Of a DNA stretch of 64,000 nucleotides, positions 42,506 through 51,697 are shown piece by piece. Numbering within the stretch: position 1 is the first letter of the stretch; each line of letters starts with the position of its first letter. Below the pieces are notes generated by a model. That model saw only the letters and a list, made by a program, of their open reading frames with translations. It was not told the DNA's origin and did no database searches. The stretch comes from Bradyrhizobium sp. ISRA430 (GTDB lineage Bacteria > Pseudomonadota > Alphaproteobacteria > Rhizobiales > Xanthobacteraceae), in NCBI RefSeq assembly GCF_029909975.1, contig NZ_CP094516.1:5890001-5954000 (forward strand), in the 5' to 3' direction. Both the position numbers and the translations under genes were made by a program.

Positions 42506-44188
42506 GTGCCCATCGATGACAAAATGCAGAGGTCGCCCAAGCCCGCGATGGACGAGGGGATTATGGAAACTCTGCTGCTTCCCTTCTCGCCGCGCTTCAT
42601 CGTCCTGACGATCTGCGCGGTCGTCACCGCGCTCCTGATCGGCATCGGCCTCGCCGACCGCAAGATCTTCGACATCCTGCTGATACCAATCCTGATGTTC
42701 GGCGCGCTGACGCTGCTCGGCGTCCGCGATCTCATGCAGAAGAGCCACGCGGTCCTGCGCAACTATCCCATCTCGGCCCACATACGCTTCCTGCTCGAAG
42801 AGATACGTCCCGAGATGCGGCAGTATTTCTTCGAGAGCGAGAAGGATGGCATGCCGTTCTCGCGCGATACCCGTGCGGTGGTCTATCAGCGCGCCAAGAT
42901 GGAGCTCGACAAGCGTCCGTTCGGTACCCAGGAGGACGTTTACCGCGAGGGCTATGAGTGGATGCATCACTCGGTCTCGCCGAAGGCGCGTGCGGAGGAC
43001 AAATTCCGCATCACCATCGGCGGTCCCGATTGCAAGAAGCCCTATTCGGCGTCGGTCTTCAACATTTCCGCGATGAGCTTCGGCGCGCTCAGCCCGAACG
43101 CCGTACGTGCGCTGAACGCCGGCGCGAAGAAGGGCGGCTTCGCGCATGACACCGGGGAGGGCGGCTTCAGTCCCTATCACCGCGAGATGGGCGGCGACAT
43201 CATCTGGGAGATCGGCTCGGGCTATTTCGGCTGCCGTCATTCCGACGGCAGCTTCGATCCGGAGGCGTTCGCGCGCGTGTCGAGCGAGGACCAGATCAAG
43301 ATGGTCGAGCTCAAGATCAGCCAGGGCGCCAAGCCCGGCCATGGCGGTGTGCTGCCGGCGGCCAAGGTCTCGGAGGAGATTTCAAAGATCCGGGGCGTCA
43401 AGATGGGCGAGGACTGCATCTCGCCGGCCTCGCACCGCGCCTTCTCCACGCCGGTTGGCATGATGCAATTCATAGCGGAGATGCGCAGACTGTCCGGCGG
43501 CAAGCCGGCCGGCTTCAAGCTGTGCATCGGTCACCCCTGGGAGTTCCTGGCGATCTGCAAGGCGATGCTGGAGACCGGCATCTACCCCGACTTCATCGTC
43601 GTCGACGGCAATGAGGGCGGCACCGGTGCAGCGCCCCTGGAATTCATGGATCATCTCGGCATGCCGATGCGGGAGGGCGTCAATTTCGTCCACAACGCGC
43701 TGGTCGGCATCAATGCGCGCGACCGCATCAAGATCGGCGCGTCCGGCAAGATCGCCACCGCCTTCGACATGGCGCGAGCAATGGCGATCGGCGCCGACTG
43801 GTGCAATTCGGCGCGCGGCTTCATGTTCTCGCTCGGCTGCATCCAATCGCTGAGCTGCCATACCGACCGCTGCCCGACCGGCGTGGCGACGCAGGATCCG
43901 ACGCGGGCGCGCGCGCTCTATGTGCCGCTCAAGATCGACCGCGTGCACAATTATCACCACGCGACGCTGCACTCGCTGGCCGAGCTGATCGCGGCCGCTG
44001 GTCTCGAGCATCCGCAGCAGCTCCGCCCGATCCACTTCACCCAGCGCAGCTCGACGACCGAGGTGAGGTCTTTCGCGCAGCTCTATCCGTCGCTGCGCCC
44101 GGGCGAACTGCTCGAAGGTACGGAAGATCCGCGCTTCCGCGACGCCTGGCGGATGGCACGGGCGGAGACCTTCCAACCGGTGCTATGA
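42506..44188 (+). CDS. FMN-binding glutamate synthase-family protein
   Basis: A 560-residue protein. An N-terminal membrane segment pair (FIVLTICAVVTALLIGIGLA, LLIPILMFGALTLLGV) precedes the glutamate synthase FMN barrel. Typical blocks are NISAMSFGALSPNAVRALN, ISQGAKPGHGGVLP, VDGNEGGTGAAP and the cluster-binding SLSCHTDRCPTGVATQD. The glutaminase domain of GltB is absent, so it cannot be a full glutamate synthase. Members of this membrane-attached branch have unknown substrates. GTG start with AGAGGG upstream; an internal ATG 14 codons later is possible. Confidence 0.88.
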   Translation: MPIDDKMQRSPKPAMDEGIMETLLLPFSPRFIVLTICAVVTALLIGIGLADRKIFDILLIPILMFGALTLLGVRDLMQKSHAVLRNYPISAHIRFLLEEIRPEMRQYFFESEKDGMPFSRDTRAVVYQRAKMELDKRPFGTQEDVYREGYEWMHHSVSPKARAEDKFRITIGGPDCKKPYSASVFNISAMSFGALSPNAVRALNAGAKKGGFAHDTGEGGFSPYHREMGGDIIWEIGSGYFGCRHSDGSFDPEAFARVSSEDQIKMVELKISQGAKPGHGGVLPAAKVSEEISKIRGVKMGEDCISPASHRAFSTPVGMMQFIAEMRRLSGGKPAGFKLCIGHPWEFLAICKAMLETGIYPDFIVVDGNEGGTGAAPLEFMDHLGMPMREGVNFVHNALVGINARDRIKIGASGKIATAFDMARAMAIGADWCNSARGFMFSLGCIQSLSCHTDRCPTGVATQDPTRARALYVPLKIDRVHNYHHATLHSLAELIAAAGLEHPQQLRPIHFTQRSSTTEVRSFAQLYPSLRPGELLEGTEDPRFRDAWRMARAETFQPVL

Positions 44189-44293
44189 GGCGCCGGCCCA
44201 CCGCAGGACAACGTGAGCTTTCGACCGGGTAAACTGGCCGCGAGCGGTGCGGAGGCTTAACGTTTAATTCAACTTTATATGTAGATTCGCCCC

Positions 44294-44533
44294 ATGGACG
44301 AACGCCGCGACAAAACCAGGCATCGTGTGCTGAAGGCCGGAACGATCGAGTTCGGCGGCGGCGCGATCGACTGCACGGTGCGCAATCTGTCGGCGGCCGG
44401 CGCCGCGCTCGATGTCACGAGCCCGGTCGGCATCCCCGCGCATTTCACACTGGTCGTCCCGGCCGACGGCACGCACGTGCCCTGCCACGTCGTCTGGCGC
44501 AAGGAAAAGCGCATCGGCGTGAAGTTCGATTGA
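44294..44533 (+). CDS. PilZ-domain protein
   Basis: A single PilZ domain of 79 residues, about the minimal size. The two c-di-GMP-binding motifs are present: RDKTR near the start (RxxxR) and DCTVRNLSAAGAAL (NxSxxG). It should bind cyclic di-GMP and pass the signal to a partner. The upstream region contains TTAACGTTTAA and is AT-rich. No partner gene is evident beside it. Confidence 0.9.
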   Translation: MDERRDKTRHRVLKAGTIEFGGGAIDCTVRNLSAAGAALDVTSPVGIPAHFTLVVPADGTHVPCHVVWRKEKRIGVKFD

Positions 44534-44662
44534 GGTTATTGGGATTTTGAGGGCTCGTCCCTCAAACTCAGTCGTCGTCCCGACGAAGGCCGGAACGACG
44601 AATGGAGAGTGAGGCAGCGCTTTACTCTACTCGTAGTGCGGACGGATCTCACCGCTCGCCAC

Positions 44663-45958
44663 TCACGCCGCCGCCCGCGCGTCCCTCCGGCTCGCCAGAA
44701 TCTTGTCGATCCTTCGGCCGTCGAGATCGACCACCTCGACATGCCAGTCGCCGAGGTCGAAGGCGTCGCCGACGTTCGGCAGCACGTTGAATTGTTGCAG
44801 CACGAGGCCTGCCACCGTGTTGTAGCGGTGCGGCGGCAGTTCGATGCCGAGGAGCTCCCCGAATTCGTCGACCGGCATCCAGCCGGAGATCAGGAGCGAG
44901 GAGTCCGGACGCTGGACGTAAGCCGGCTCCGGCGGGCCCTCCTCCGAATGAAAGGCGCCGACGATCGACTCCAGAATATCGGCTGCCGTCACCACGCCCT
45001 CGAAGGCACCGTACTCGTCATGCACGAGGCCGATATGCACCGGCGCCGCCTTCAGGATCGCGAGCACGTCGCGCGCGTCGGCGGAAGCCGGAATGATCGG
45101 CGTCTCGCGCACCAGCGCGCGCAAATCTGGCGTGCGCTCGCGCATATAGGCGACCAGCAAATCCTTGGCCTGGAGCACGCCGATCGGGTTGTCGCGGTCG
45201 CCGTCGGAGACGGGAAAGCGCGAATGCGGGCTTTTCGCGATGAACGCCTGGATCTCTTCCGGATCGTCGTTCAGATCGATCTCGTCGACCTCCGTGCGCG
45301 GCGTCATGACGGCGCCGACCGGCCGGTCGCCGAGCCGCATCACGCCGGCGATCATCTCCTTCTCGCCCGGCTCCAGCACGCCCGCGCTCTCGGCTTCGCT
45401 GACGAGGTGATGGATCTCGTCCTCCGATACCTTCTCCTCCGCCTTGCCGCCGCGGCCGAGCAGCGTGAGGATCAGCTTGCCGGAGAGATCGAGCAGGACG
45501 ACAAGCGGCAGCGAGATCCTCGCCAACCAGTCCATGACGGGTGCGACCTTGACCGCGATGCTCTCGGGGTCGCGCAGCGCCACCTGTTTCGGCACAAGTT
45601 CGCCGACGATCAGGGTCGCATAGGTGATGAGGGTGACAACGATGCCGACGCCGACGATGTCGGCGATGCCGGGCGACAGGCCGAGCTCGACCAGCCATTG
45701 CGTCAGCCGCTGTCCGAGTGTTGCGCCCGAGAAGGCGCCGGACAGGACGCCCACCAGCGTGATGCCGATCTGCACCGTCGAGAGGAACTTGCCGGGATCG
45801 GCGGCCAGCGTCAGCGCCCGCTCGGCACCGCGCACGCCCTTGGCGGCTAGCAGCGAGAGCCGGGCAGGGCGGGACGAGACGACCGCCAACTCGGACATGG
45901 ACAGCAGCCCGTTGATGACGATCAGGACGACGACGATGACGAGTTCGACAGAGAGCAT
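44663..45958 (-). CDS. CNNM/CorC-type membrane protein (hemolysin family)
   Basis: A 431-residue protein. An N-terminal DUF21/CNNM membrane domain of about 190 residues has four hydrophobic segments starting LVIVVVLIVINGLLSMSELAVV. Two CBS domains follow (GAVMTPRTEVDEIDLNDD, then IIPASADARDVLAIL and VVTAADILESIVG), and a CorC_HlyC domain ends the protein (ISGWMPVDEFGELL, YNTVAGLVL). These proteins take part in magnesium or sodium-linked efflux; haemolysin names are historical. The ATG at 45958 fits the start of the first helix. Confidence 0.92.
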   Translation of the reverse strand: MLSVELVIVVVLIVINGLLSMSELAVVSSRPARLSLLAAKGVRGAERALTLAADPGKFLSTVQIGITLVGVLSGAFSGATLGQRLTQWLVELGLSPGIADIVGVGIVVTLITYATLIVGELVPKQVALRDPESIAVKVAPVMDWLARISLPLVVLLDLSGKLILTLLGRGGKAEEKVSEDEIHHLVSEAESAGVLEPGEKEMIAGVMRLGDRPVGAVMTPRTEVDEIDLNDDPEEIQAFIAKSPHSRFPVSDGDRDNPIGVLQAKDLLVAYMRERTPDLRALVRETPIIPASADARDVLAILKAAPVHIGLVHDEYGAFEGVVTAADILESIVGAFHSEEGPPEPAYVQRPDSSLLISGWMPVDEFGELLGIELPPHRYNTVAGLVLQQFNVLPNVGDAFDLGDWHVEVVDLDGRRIDKILASRRDARAAA

Positions 45959-46101
45959 AGTACGCAATGGGTTGGAATTCGGTCCGGCGCACGCCAGTCC
46001 GAACATCCAATATAGGCAATCACTGCGGGATTTGTCCGGTTCCGATCAAATTGCCGCACCCAGGCTATTGGACTGTTCCCGCCGATGCGGCCAGCGGCCG
46101 C

Positions 46102-48114
46102 TCAGAACTCCGCGTGCAGGCGGCCCGAGAAAATCGAGACCGGGCCACGGTCGGCGTTGTAGGCGGGATTGACGATGAGTTGGTAGTCGGCCGTCAGGGT
46201 GACGTTCTTGATCACCGAATAGGCGTAGTACGCTTCGAGGATGCGTTCGTGGCGGTAGTTGAGCTGTCCGTCGCCGATCAACAGACCCGTGCCGCCTGCG
46301 GCCAGGAAGTCGCGATGCGGGGCCGAGAGCCCATTGATGGCACCGCCGACGCCGACCGTGTCGTCCGGCCGTCCCCAGCGGCTGCCCTTGATCGAGACAC
46401 CGCCGGAGAGGCTGCGATCGATGTCGGTGAAGGACAGGATCTGGTTCTGGCCGTCGTTCCAGCTTGCGCGGGCGAACAGTCCGACGTCCTTGACGATCTG
46501 CTGCTCGAGGTTGACGTAGAAGCCGTATTTGGGCCGGTTGCGCTGGGTCGCGGTGGCGATATCGTTGATGTCGAGCGCCGGATTGGCCGCGGCGAGGTCC
46601 AAAACTTCGCGATAGTTGGCGGTGTTGCCGCTGTTGGCAAAAACGCCGACGCGCAGCTTGCCGGGCTGTTCGAAGATCGCATGGCGCTCCTCGAACTCCA
46701 CCACCGTGCCTCCCGTCTTGAAGGTGAGCACGTCGCTGTTGGGCGCGGCGGGCACCTGGAACAGGCCGGCGCGGATCGCCCAATCCTTGCGGTTGAGCTC
46801 GACCACGGCGCCGCGGGTATAACCGGGAAGATCGGCGGGGAAGTCATAGGCTCCCGACGCCCACATCGCCCAGTTCATGAAGTCGGCGCGAGGGTCCTTG
46901 GCGTATGAATTGCCGTCGAAGAAATCGCCGACGGCGAAGCGGCCGACGATCAGCGTGACGCGGTCGATGTCGCGCTTGCCCGCAAGCTGGTTCGGCGCGT
47001 CAGCGACCTCTTCCTGTTCGCCGCCGAGGCCGAAGGTCTGCTTCAAGTAGTAGCGTTGCGGCCGGATCTTCGGGAATGGCGCGCCAGCCTTCTGCGCTTC
47101 GCCGTTGGAGAAGCCGGCAAGGCCGAGCGTGCCGTTGAGGCCAAAACCCTGCGCCAGCTCTGGGTTGAAATAGAACTCGCCGCCGTCCCACAGCCGCGCG
47201 CCCAGGAAGGCCGTCGTCGTCCACGTCGCCTGCAATTGGCCGCTGCCGGGAAGGCTTTGCGGGCTGGCATAGGGTGAGTGGATCGGACCATAGCCCTGCG
47301 GCAGGAACGTCGTCTGCGCGTGGACATTCCAGACGCTGGATTCCGGCAGCTTCGTCTTGCCGTCGACGGATGGCATCCACGGCGTGTCGCCGAATTGATA
47401 GTTCAGGCCGAGCTTGAACAGGTGGATGCGCGGCTCGACGTTGAGGTTGCCGAAGCCGAAGCCACTCAGATCATAAGTACGACGAGACAAGTCGACATAT
47501 TCGTACTCGGCCTTTGCGGTCCAGTTGCCGCTGACCGCGTATTCGAGACCAAGTCCGGCCGTCCACCCCGCCTGATAGTGTCCAGGGCGCGCGATGACGT
47601 TGCTGACAGGAGGATCGTTGATGTCGACATGGGTGTGTCCCCAGGCGAAGCCCCCGGTGACATAAGGCATCAAGCGGCCGAACGCGTAACCGATGCGGCC
47701 GCGCACAGTGCCGACATAGTCGATGGTGGTGTTAAAGGGTTGGGGGTCTCGCCCCTGCGCCGGCGTATCCAGCGGGCCGGGGAACGTGGCGTCCGCCTCG
47801 ATGCCGAGAACGATATTGTTGGCGAGTTGGCGGTTATAGCCGAGCTGATAGCCGCCGCTCAGTCCCATCGCGCTGTGCGGCAGGATCAGACCCTGCTCCG
47901 GCAGCGGGTGGGTGCCGGGTCCGAAGCTCGCATCGCCATAGCCGAAGTGGCCGCCGACATAGAAGCCGGTCCAGTCGTAGAGGGTTTTGGCTGCTCGCGC
48001 TTTCAGCGGCAGATCAGCCGCAACACCAGCGGCAGGCAGGATCAGCACGCTGGAGGCGATGGTCGCGGCCGTCCGCAAGACCCGGTGTCGGTGACCTCTC
48101 AACGTCAAACGCAC
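46102..48114 (-). CDS. Fused outer membrane protein: Omp25-like barrel plus OprB carbohydrate porin
   Basis: About 670 residues after a signal peptide (VLRTAATIASSVLILPAAGV then AADLP). The first part (about 35-245) is an eight-strand barrel of the Omp25/RopB type: DWTGFYVGGHFGYG, LGIEADATFP, RIGYAFGRLMPYVTGGFAWG, VDLSRRTYDLSGFGFG. The remaining part (about 265-670) is an OprB-type carbohydrate-selective porin: VWNVHAQTTFLPQGYG, GEFYFNPELAQGFGLN, KQTFGLGG, VGRFAVGDFFD, ending SIFSGRLHAEF. Most OprB proteins lack the first barrel, and Omp25 proteins end with it, so this is a fusion. The start is uncertain: GTG at 48114, TTG at 48108, or ATG at 48180. Confidence 0.85.
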   Translation of the reverse strand: MRLTLRGHRHRVLRTAATIASSVLILPAAGVAADLPLKARAAKTLYDWTGFYVGGHFGYGDASFGPGTHPLPEQGLILPHSAMGLSGGYQLGYNRQLANNIVLGIEADATFPGPLDTPAQGRDPQPFNTTIDYVGTVRGRIGYAFGRLMPYVTGGFAWGHTHVDINDPPVSNVIARPGHYQAGWTAGLGLEYAVSGNWTAKAEYEYVDLSRRTYDLSGFGFGNLNVEPRIHLFKLGLNYQFGDTPWMPSVDGKTKLPESSVWNVHAQTTFLPQGYGPIHSPYASPQSLPGSGQLQATWTTTAFLGARLWDGGEFYFNPELAQGFGLNGTLGLAGFSNGEAQKAGAPFPKIRPQRYYLKQTFGLGGEQEEVADAPNQLAGKRDIDRVTLIVGRFAVGDFFDGNSYAKDPRADFMNWAMWASGAYDFPADLPGYTRGAVVELNRKDWAIRAGLFQVPAAPNSDVLTFKTGGTVVEFEERHAIFEQPGKLRVGVFANSGNTANYREVLDLAAANPALDINDIATATQRNRPKYGFYVNLEQQIVKDVGLFARASWNDGQNQILSFTDIDRSLSGGVSIKGSRWGRPDDTVGVGGAINGLSAPHRDFLAAGGTGLLIGDGQLNYRHERILEAYYAYSVIKNVTLTADYQLIVNPAYNADRGPVSIFSGRLHAEF

Positions 48115-48365
48115 GTCCCCCAGACGCAAATGTGCCCCAACCGACGCGATATCACTGCCGATTCGCAGCGGTCCTGTCATCAGGTCTTGGTTGCTCAGCC
48201 GGCGAGATGATCCCGCCTCGACGCGATTTCTTCCCAAGTCCCTGCGCTTGTTGCGGACCTTATTGCGAATAATTCTTAATAGCAACTAGCGCGGAATGCC
48301 GCAGACGATGGTTCGCATCCCTGTGTGACGGGACTGCAACAAGTTCGCGAGGTCGAAAAATGGAA

Positions 48366-48395
48366 GACCCGCCCGGGGGGACAGCCGGGCGGGTC
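48366..48395 (-). terminator. Hairpin, terminator of the small Gly/Tyr-rich protein gene
   Basis: GACCCGCCCGG / CCGGGCGGGTC, an 11-bp perfect stem with an eight-base loop. Read on the minus strand it is followed by TTCCATTTTTCG. It lies about 75 bases past the stop codon at 48472. The rest of 48115-48471 contains no supported gene. Confidence 0.7.
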
Positions 48396-48471
48396 GGGAG
48401 GACGACACGGGGTGGATGAGGCGCCCGCGTCGAACGCAGGATCCACGTGAGATCGGCCTCAAGCCCTCAAA

Positions 48472-48735
48472 TCAGTAGCAGGTGCGAACGCGGCCGACGT
48501 ACTGGCCGTAGGCGTTGTACTGGGCGACCCAGCCGCAGCGGCGATAGCCGTAGTAATAGGGGTCATTGCTGGCGGCGATCGCGGAGCCGACGATGGCGGC
48601 GGTGGCGATACCGGCGCCGACACCCCAGCCCCAGCCGAGCGGCTTGGCTTCGGCCTGCGAGGTGGTGGACACGATGCTGCCGGCCACAGTGAGAGCAGCG
48701 AGCGTGACAGCGGCAATCCTGGTCTTGATCGACAT
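48472..48735 (-). CDS. Small exported protein, Gly/Ala/Tyr-rich
   Basis: An 87-residue protein with a signal peptide (VTLAALTVAGSIVSTTSQAEA). The mature part is GWGWGVGAGIATAAIVGSAIA followed by NDPYYYGYRRCGWVAQYNAYG. Such proteins with a hydrophobic glycine-rich helix and tyrosine-rich end are frequent in bradyrhizobia and unnamed. An ATG at 48735 with GGATGGA upstream gives the proper signal peptide. Function unknown; an envelope role is likely. Confidence 0.75.
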   Translation of the reverse strand: MSIKTRIAAVTLAALTVAGSIVSTTSQAEAKPLGWGWGVGAGIATAAIVGSAIAASNDPYYYGYRRCGWVAQYNAYGQYVGRVRTCY

Positions 48736-48873
48736 TTGAAATCCATCCGGGTTGAGGCGGTCCGTCGTGGCCCGCGTGCCCAATTGGACGGAGGCTCGCC
48801 GCGCCGGGTTCGAAGCTGGCGGACGCGACCGGTGAGCCCACTACTTTCGCGAATGATTCCAGAAGGATGAGAG

Positions 48874-49680
48874 CTAGCCGAGCGGCCCCTTGGCGAGCCT
48901 GTTCACGTCGAAGTTATCGACCTCGGACAAGAGTTCGCAGAAGGCGCGGGCGCCCTCGTCGATCAGCAGTTCGCCCTTCTCGCGTGAGGCCAGTGTCGCG
49001 TTGCCGACGGCGCCGCTCGCGTTGAGATCCTGCGCCTGCCAGGCAAACGGCGCGGGCCGCTGCGTCGACAGCCAGCGATACTGCGTCTCCATCGCGATGC
49101 TGCTCGCGGGAAAATCCGCGATCGCATCCATGCACACCTGATCGGGATAGCGCGCCAGCATGATCGAGGTCTCGACCGCGCCGCCATGGATGCCGTGACG
49201 CACTTCCTGCGCCGGGAACAATTTGTCCGCGCCTGATAGCCGCGACCACGATGTCGTCACCACGAACAGCTTCTGATGCGCGCGAAGATCCTGCGCGACC
49301 AGCATCATTGCCGCGCTGTTGCCGCCATGGCTGGTGATGATGACGAGCTTCTTCACGCCGCGCCGCGCGACATCTTCGCCAAGTCCGGTCCAGGCCTTGA
49401 GCGCGACGTCGGTCGCCAGCGTCAACGTGCCCGGATAGTCGATATGTTCGGTGGAGATTCCGACCGGTTGTACGGGAAGAAAAGTGGCCGGAAGGTTCGC
49501 GGGCAACAGCTCGCGCACGCGCGCCAGATAAGCGTCCGCGATCAGCACGTCGGTCGCAAACGGCAAATGCGGGCCGTGCTGCTCGGTCGCCGCCAGCGGC
49601 AGCACCGCGATCCAGCGCGCAACCTCCGCCGGGCCAGCGTCGGCCCAGCGGATGTCGGTCCAGTCGCGGGGAGGCGTCAT
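48874..49680 (-). CDS. Creatininase-family amidohydrolase
   Basis: A 268-residue protein of the creatininase/MftE fold. Metal ligands are visible in LAATEQHGPHLPFATDV and KKLVIITSHGGNSAAMM, with VRHGIHGGAVETSIML carrying the later glutamate. The family covers creatinine amidohydrolase, MftE peptidase and formamide hydrolases in flavin and pterin metabolism, so the substrate cannot be given. The ATG at 49680 starts just before DWTDIRWADAG. It is divergent, over 168 bases, from the NMT1-type ABC transporter operon. Confidence 0.9.
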   Translation of the reverse strand: MTPPRDWTDIRWADAGPAEVARWIAVLPLAATEQHGPHLPFATDVLIADAYLARVRELLPANLPATFLPVQPVGISTEHIDYPGTLTLATDVALKAWTGLGEDVARRGVKKLVIITSHGGNSAAMMLVAQDLRAHQKLFVVTTSWSRLSGADKLFPAQEVRHGIHGGAVETSIMLARYPDQVCMDAIADFPASSIAMETQYRWLSTQRPAPFAWQAQDLNASGAVGNATLASREKGELLIDEGARAFCELLSEVDNFDVNRLAKGPLG

Positions 49681-49790
49681 TGAGGTTTCTTTGCGCGAAT
49701 TTGTCACGTAATTTGTACTACTCAAGGGGACGCGGGTCCGACAGCCAGCGTCCCCGAACTTCTTGCGGTTTTATCGCGTTGGTCTCACAT

Positions 49791-49830
49791 GGGCTAGTCA
49801 CTTGGGCTGGACGCAATCTGGGCTAGACGC
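49791..49830 (+). repeat. Three short imperfect direct repeats, GGGCTAG/GACGC
   Basis: GGGCTAGTCAC (49791), GGGCTGGACGC (49804) and GGGCTAGACGC (49820) lie in tandem in the promoter region of the ABC transporter operon, 20-60 bases ahead of its first start codon. They may be a regulator binding site or simple slippage duplication. Confidence 0.5.
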
Positions 49831-49848
49831 GATCGACGGAGTGCAATC

Positions 49849-50871
49849 ATGAGCCCCTCTCATCTGCGGCGAACGTTAACGGCGGGCTTGATCGCCGCGC
49901 TCGCGTCGGTCGTCCCGGCGCGCGCCGAGACCCTGGACAAGGTCTCCTTCGGCACCAACTGGGTTGCCGAGGCCGAGCATGGCGGCTTCTTCCAGGCGGT
50001 CGCCGACGGCACCTACAAGCGCTACGGGCTCGACGTCACCATCGTCCCGGGCGGGCCCAACGAGAACAACCGGATGCTGCTGATCGCCGGCAAGATCGAT
50101 TTCTTCATGGCCGCGAACACGCTGATGTCGTTCGATGCCGTGACCAACAATGTCCCCGTGGTCACGATCGCCGCGATCTTCCAGAAGGATCCGCAGGTGA
50201 TGCTGACGCAGCCGGATGCCAAGGTCGCAAAAATCGAGGACCTCAAGCCGCTGACGCTGTTCGTCTCCAAGGAGGGCATGACCAGCTACTTCCAGTGGCT
50301 GAAATCCGAATACGGCTTCAGCGAGAAGAACGTCCGACCCTACAATTTCAATCCGCAGCCCTTCATCGCGAACCCCAAGAGCGCGATGCAGGGCTACGTG
50401 ACGTCCGAGCCCTTCGCGGTGGAGAAGGCGGCCGGCTTCAAGCCCAACGTGCTGCTGCTCGCCGATTACGGCTTCAACACCTATTCGACCCTGATCGAGA
50501 CCCGCCGCGACATGGTCGAGAAGAAGCCTGATCTGGTGCAGCGCTTCGTCGATGCCTCCGTCGTCGGCTGGTACAATTACATCTACGGCGACAATTCCGC
50601 CGGCAATGCCATGATCAAGAAGCTCAATCCGGAGATGACGGACGAGCTGCTCGCCTACTCCGTCGCCAAGATGAAGGAATACGGCATCGTCGATTCCGGC
50701 GAGTCCCTGAAGAACGGAATCGGCGCGATGAGCGACGAACGCTACACCTCGTTCTTCGACAAGATGGTCAAGGCCGGCGTCGTGAAGCGCGATATCGACT
50801 ATCGCAAATCCTACACGCTGCGTTTCGTCAACAAGGGCGTCGGCGTCGAGCTGCGCCCGAACAAGCCGTAA
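49849..50871 (+). CDS. NMT1/SsuA-type ABC transporter solute-binding protein
   Basis: A 340-residue periplasmic protein with a Sec signal ending in VPARAET. NMT1/ThiY-like features are VSFGTNWVAEAEHGGFFQAV, IVPGGPNENNRMLLIAGKID and YVTSEPFAVEKAAGF. This family binds thiamine precursors, pyrimidines, nitrate, sulphonates or riboflavin. It is the first gene of an operon with ATPase, permease and dehydrogenase genes behind it at spacings of 10, -4 and -1 bases. A pyrimidine- or flavin-type ligand would suit the divergent creatininase-family gene, but this is a guess. Confidence 0.92.
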   Translation: MSPSHLRRTLTAGLIAALASVVPARAETLDKVSFGTNWVAEAEHGGFFQAVADGTYKRYGLDVTIVPGGPNENNRMLLIAGKIDFFMAANTLMSFDAVTNNVPVVTIAAIFQKDPQVMLTQPDAKVAKIEDLKPLTLFVSKEGMTSYFQWLKSEYGFSEKNVRPYNFNPQPFIANPKSAMQGYVTSEPFAVEKAAGFKPNVLLLADYGFNTYSTLIETRRDMVEKKPDLVQRFVDASVVGWYNYIYGDNSAGNAMIKKLNPEMTDELLAYSVAKMKEYGIVDSGESLKNGIGAMSDERYTSFFDKMVKAGVVKRDIDYRKSYTLRFVNKGVGVELRPNKP

Positions 50872-50881
50872 CGCCAGGCCG

Positions 50882-51697
50882 ATGTCAGACGTCAGAGCTT
50901 CGTCCGGGGCCGAGGCCGGCCTGACGGCGCTGGCCGTCAGCCTGCGCGGCGTGACGAAGACCTACGACAACGGCGTCATGGCGCTCGGCCCGCTCGATCT
51001 CGCCGTGCGCAAGGGCGAGTTTGTCTCGCTGCTCGGGCCGTCCGGCTGCGGCAAGTCGACCGCGCTGCGCCTGATCGCGGGGTTAGGTGCGCCTTCGTCC
51101 GGCACGGTGCGTGTGTCGCGCCATGAGGGCGCGGCGCAGCCCGGCCACGGCATCGGCTTCGTTTTCCAGGAGCCGACCCTGATGCCCTGGACCAGCGTGC
51201 GCGAGAACGTGCGACTGCCCTTGAAGCTCGCGCGCCTGCCGAAGGCCGAGGCCCGCGCACGTGTCGATGATGCGCTGGCGAGCGTCGGCCTTGCCGAATT
51301 TGCCGACGCCTTTCCGCGCGAGCTCTCCGGCGGCATGAAGATGCGGGTGTCGCTGGCGCGCGCGCTCGTCACCGATCCCGACATCCTCTTGATGGACGAG
51401 CCCTTCGCCGCGCTCGACGAGATCACGCGCTTTCGCCTCAACAACGACCTGCTCGCGCTGTGGCGGGGCCTGCGCAAGACCATCATCTTCGTCACCCATT
51501 CCGTGTTCGAATCCGTGTACCTGTCGCAGCGGGTGGTGGTGATGACGGCGCGCCCCGGCCGGATCCAGGCCGACATCCGCATCGAGACGGTCGAGCCGCG
51601 CGGTGAGGAGTTCCGCACCTCGGCCGCCTACGCTGATTACTGCCGCAAGGTGTCCGGCGCGCTCGCGCCGTCCTATTCGGGACAGTCGATGCTATGA
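50882..51697 (+). CDS. ABC transporter ATP-binding protein (NitT/TauT type)
   Basis: A 271-residue ATPase. Walker A GPSGCGKSTALRL, the Q-loop in FVFQEPTLMPW, signature LSGGMKMRVSLARAL, Walker B ILLMDEPFAAL and the switch histidine in IIFVTHSVFES are all present, so it is active. The first 20 residues are variable. It drives uptake through the permease encoded next. Confidence 0.95.
   Translation: MSDVRASSGAEAGLTALAVSLRGVTKTYDNGVMALGPLDLAVRKGEFVSLLGPSGCGKSTALRLIAGLGAPSSGTVRVSRHEGAAQPGHGIGFVFQEPTLMPWTSVRENVRLPLKLARLPKAEARARVDDALASVGLAEFADAFPRELSGGMKMRVSLARALVTDPDILLMDEPFAALDEITRFRLNNDLLALWRGLRKTIIFVTHSVFESVYLSQRVVVMTARPGRIQADIRIETVEPRGEEFRTSAAYADYCRKVSGALAPSYSGQSML

Noticed and set aside
44256..44270. 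CtrA-like TTAA pair before the PilZ gene
   Set aside because: The two TTAA halves are only three bases apart, not seven.
49791..49830. Possible CRISPR-like repeat
   Set aside because: Only three imperfect 11-base units with unequal spacing; no cas gene in the window.
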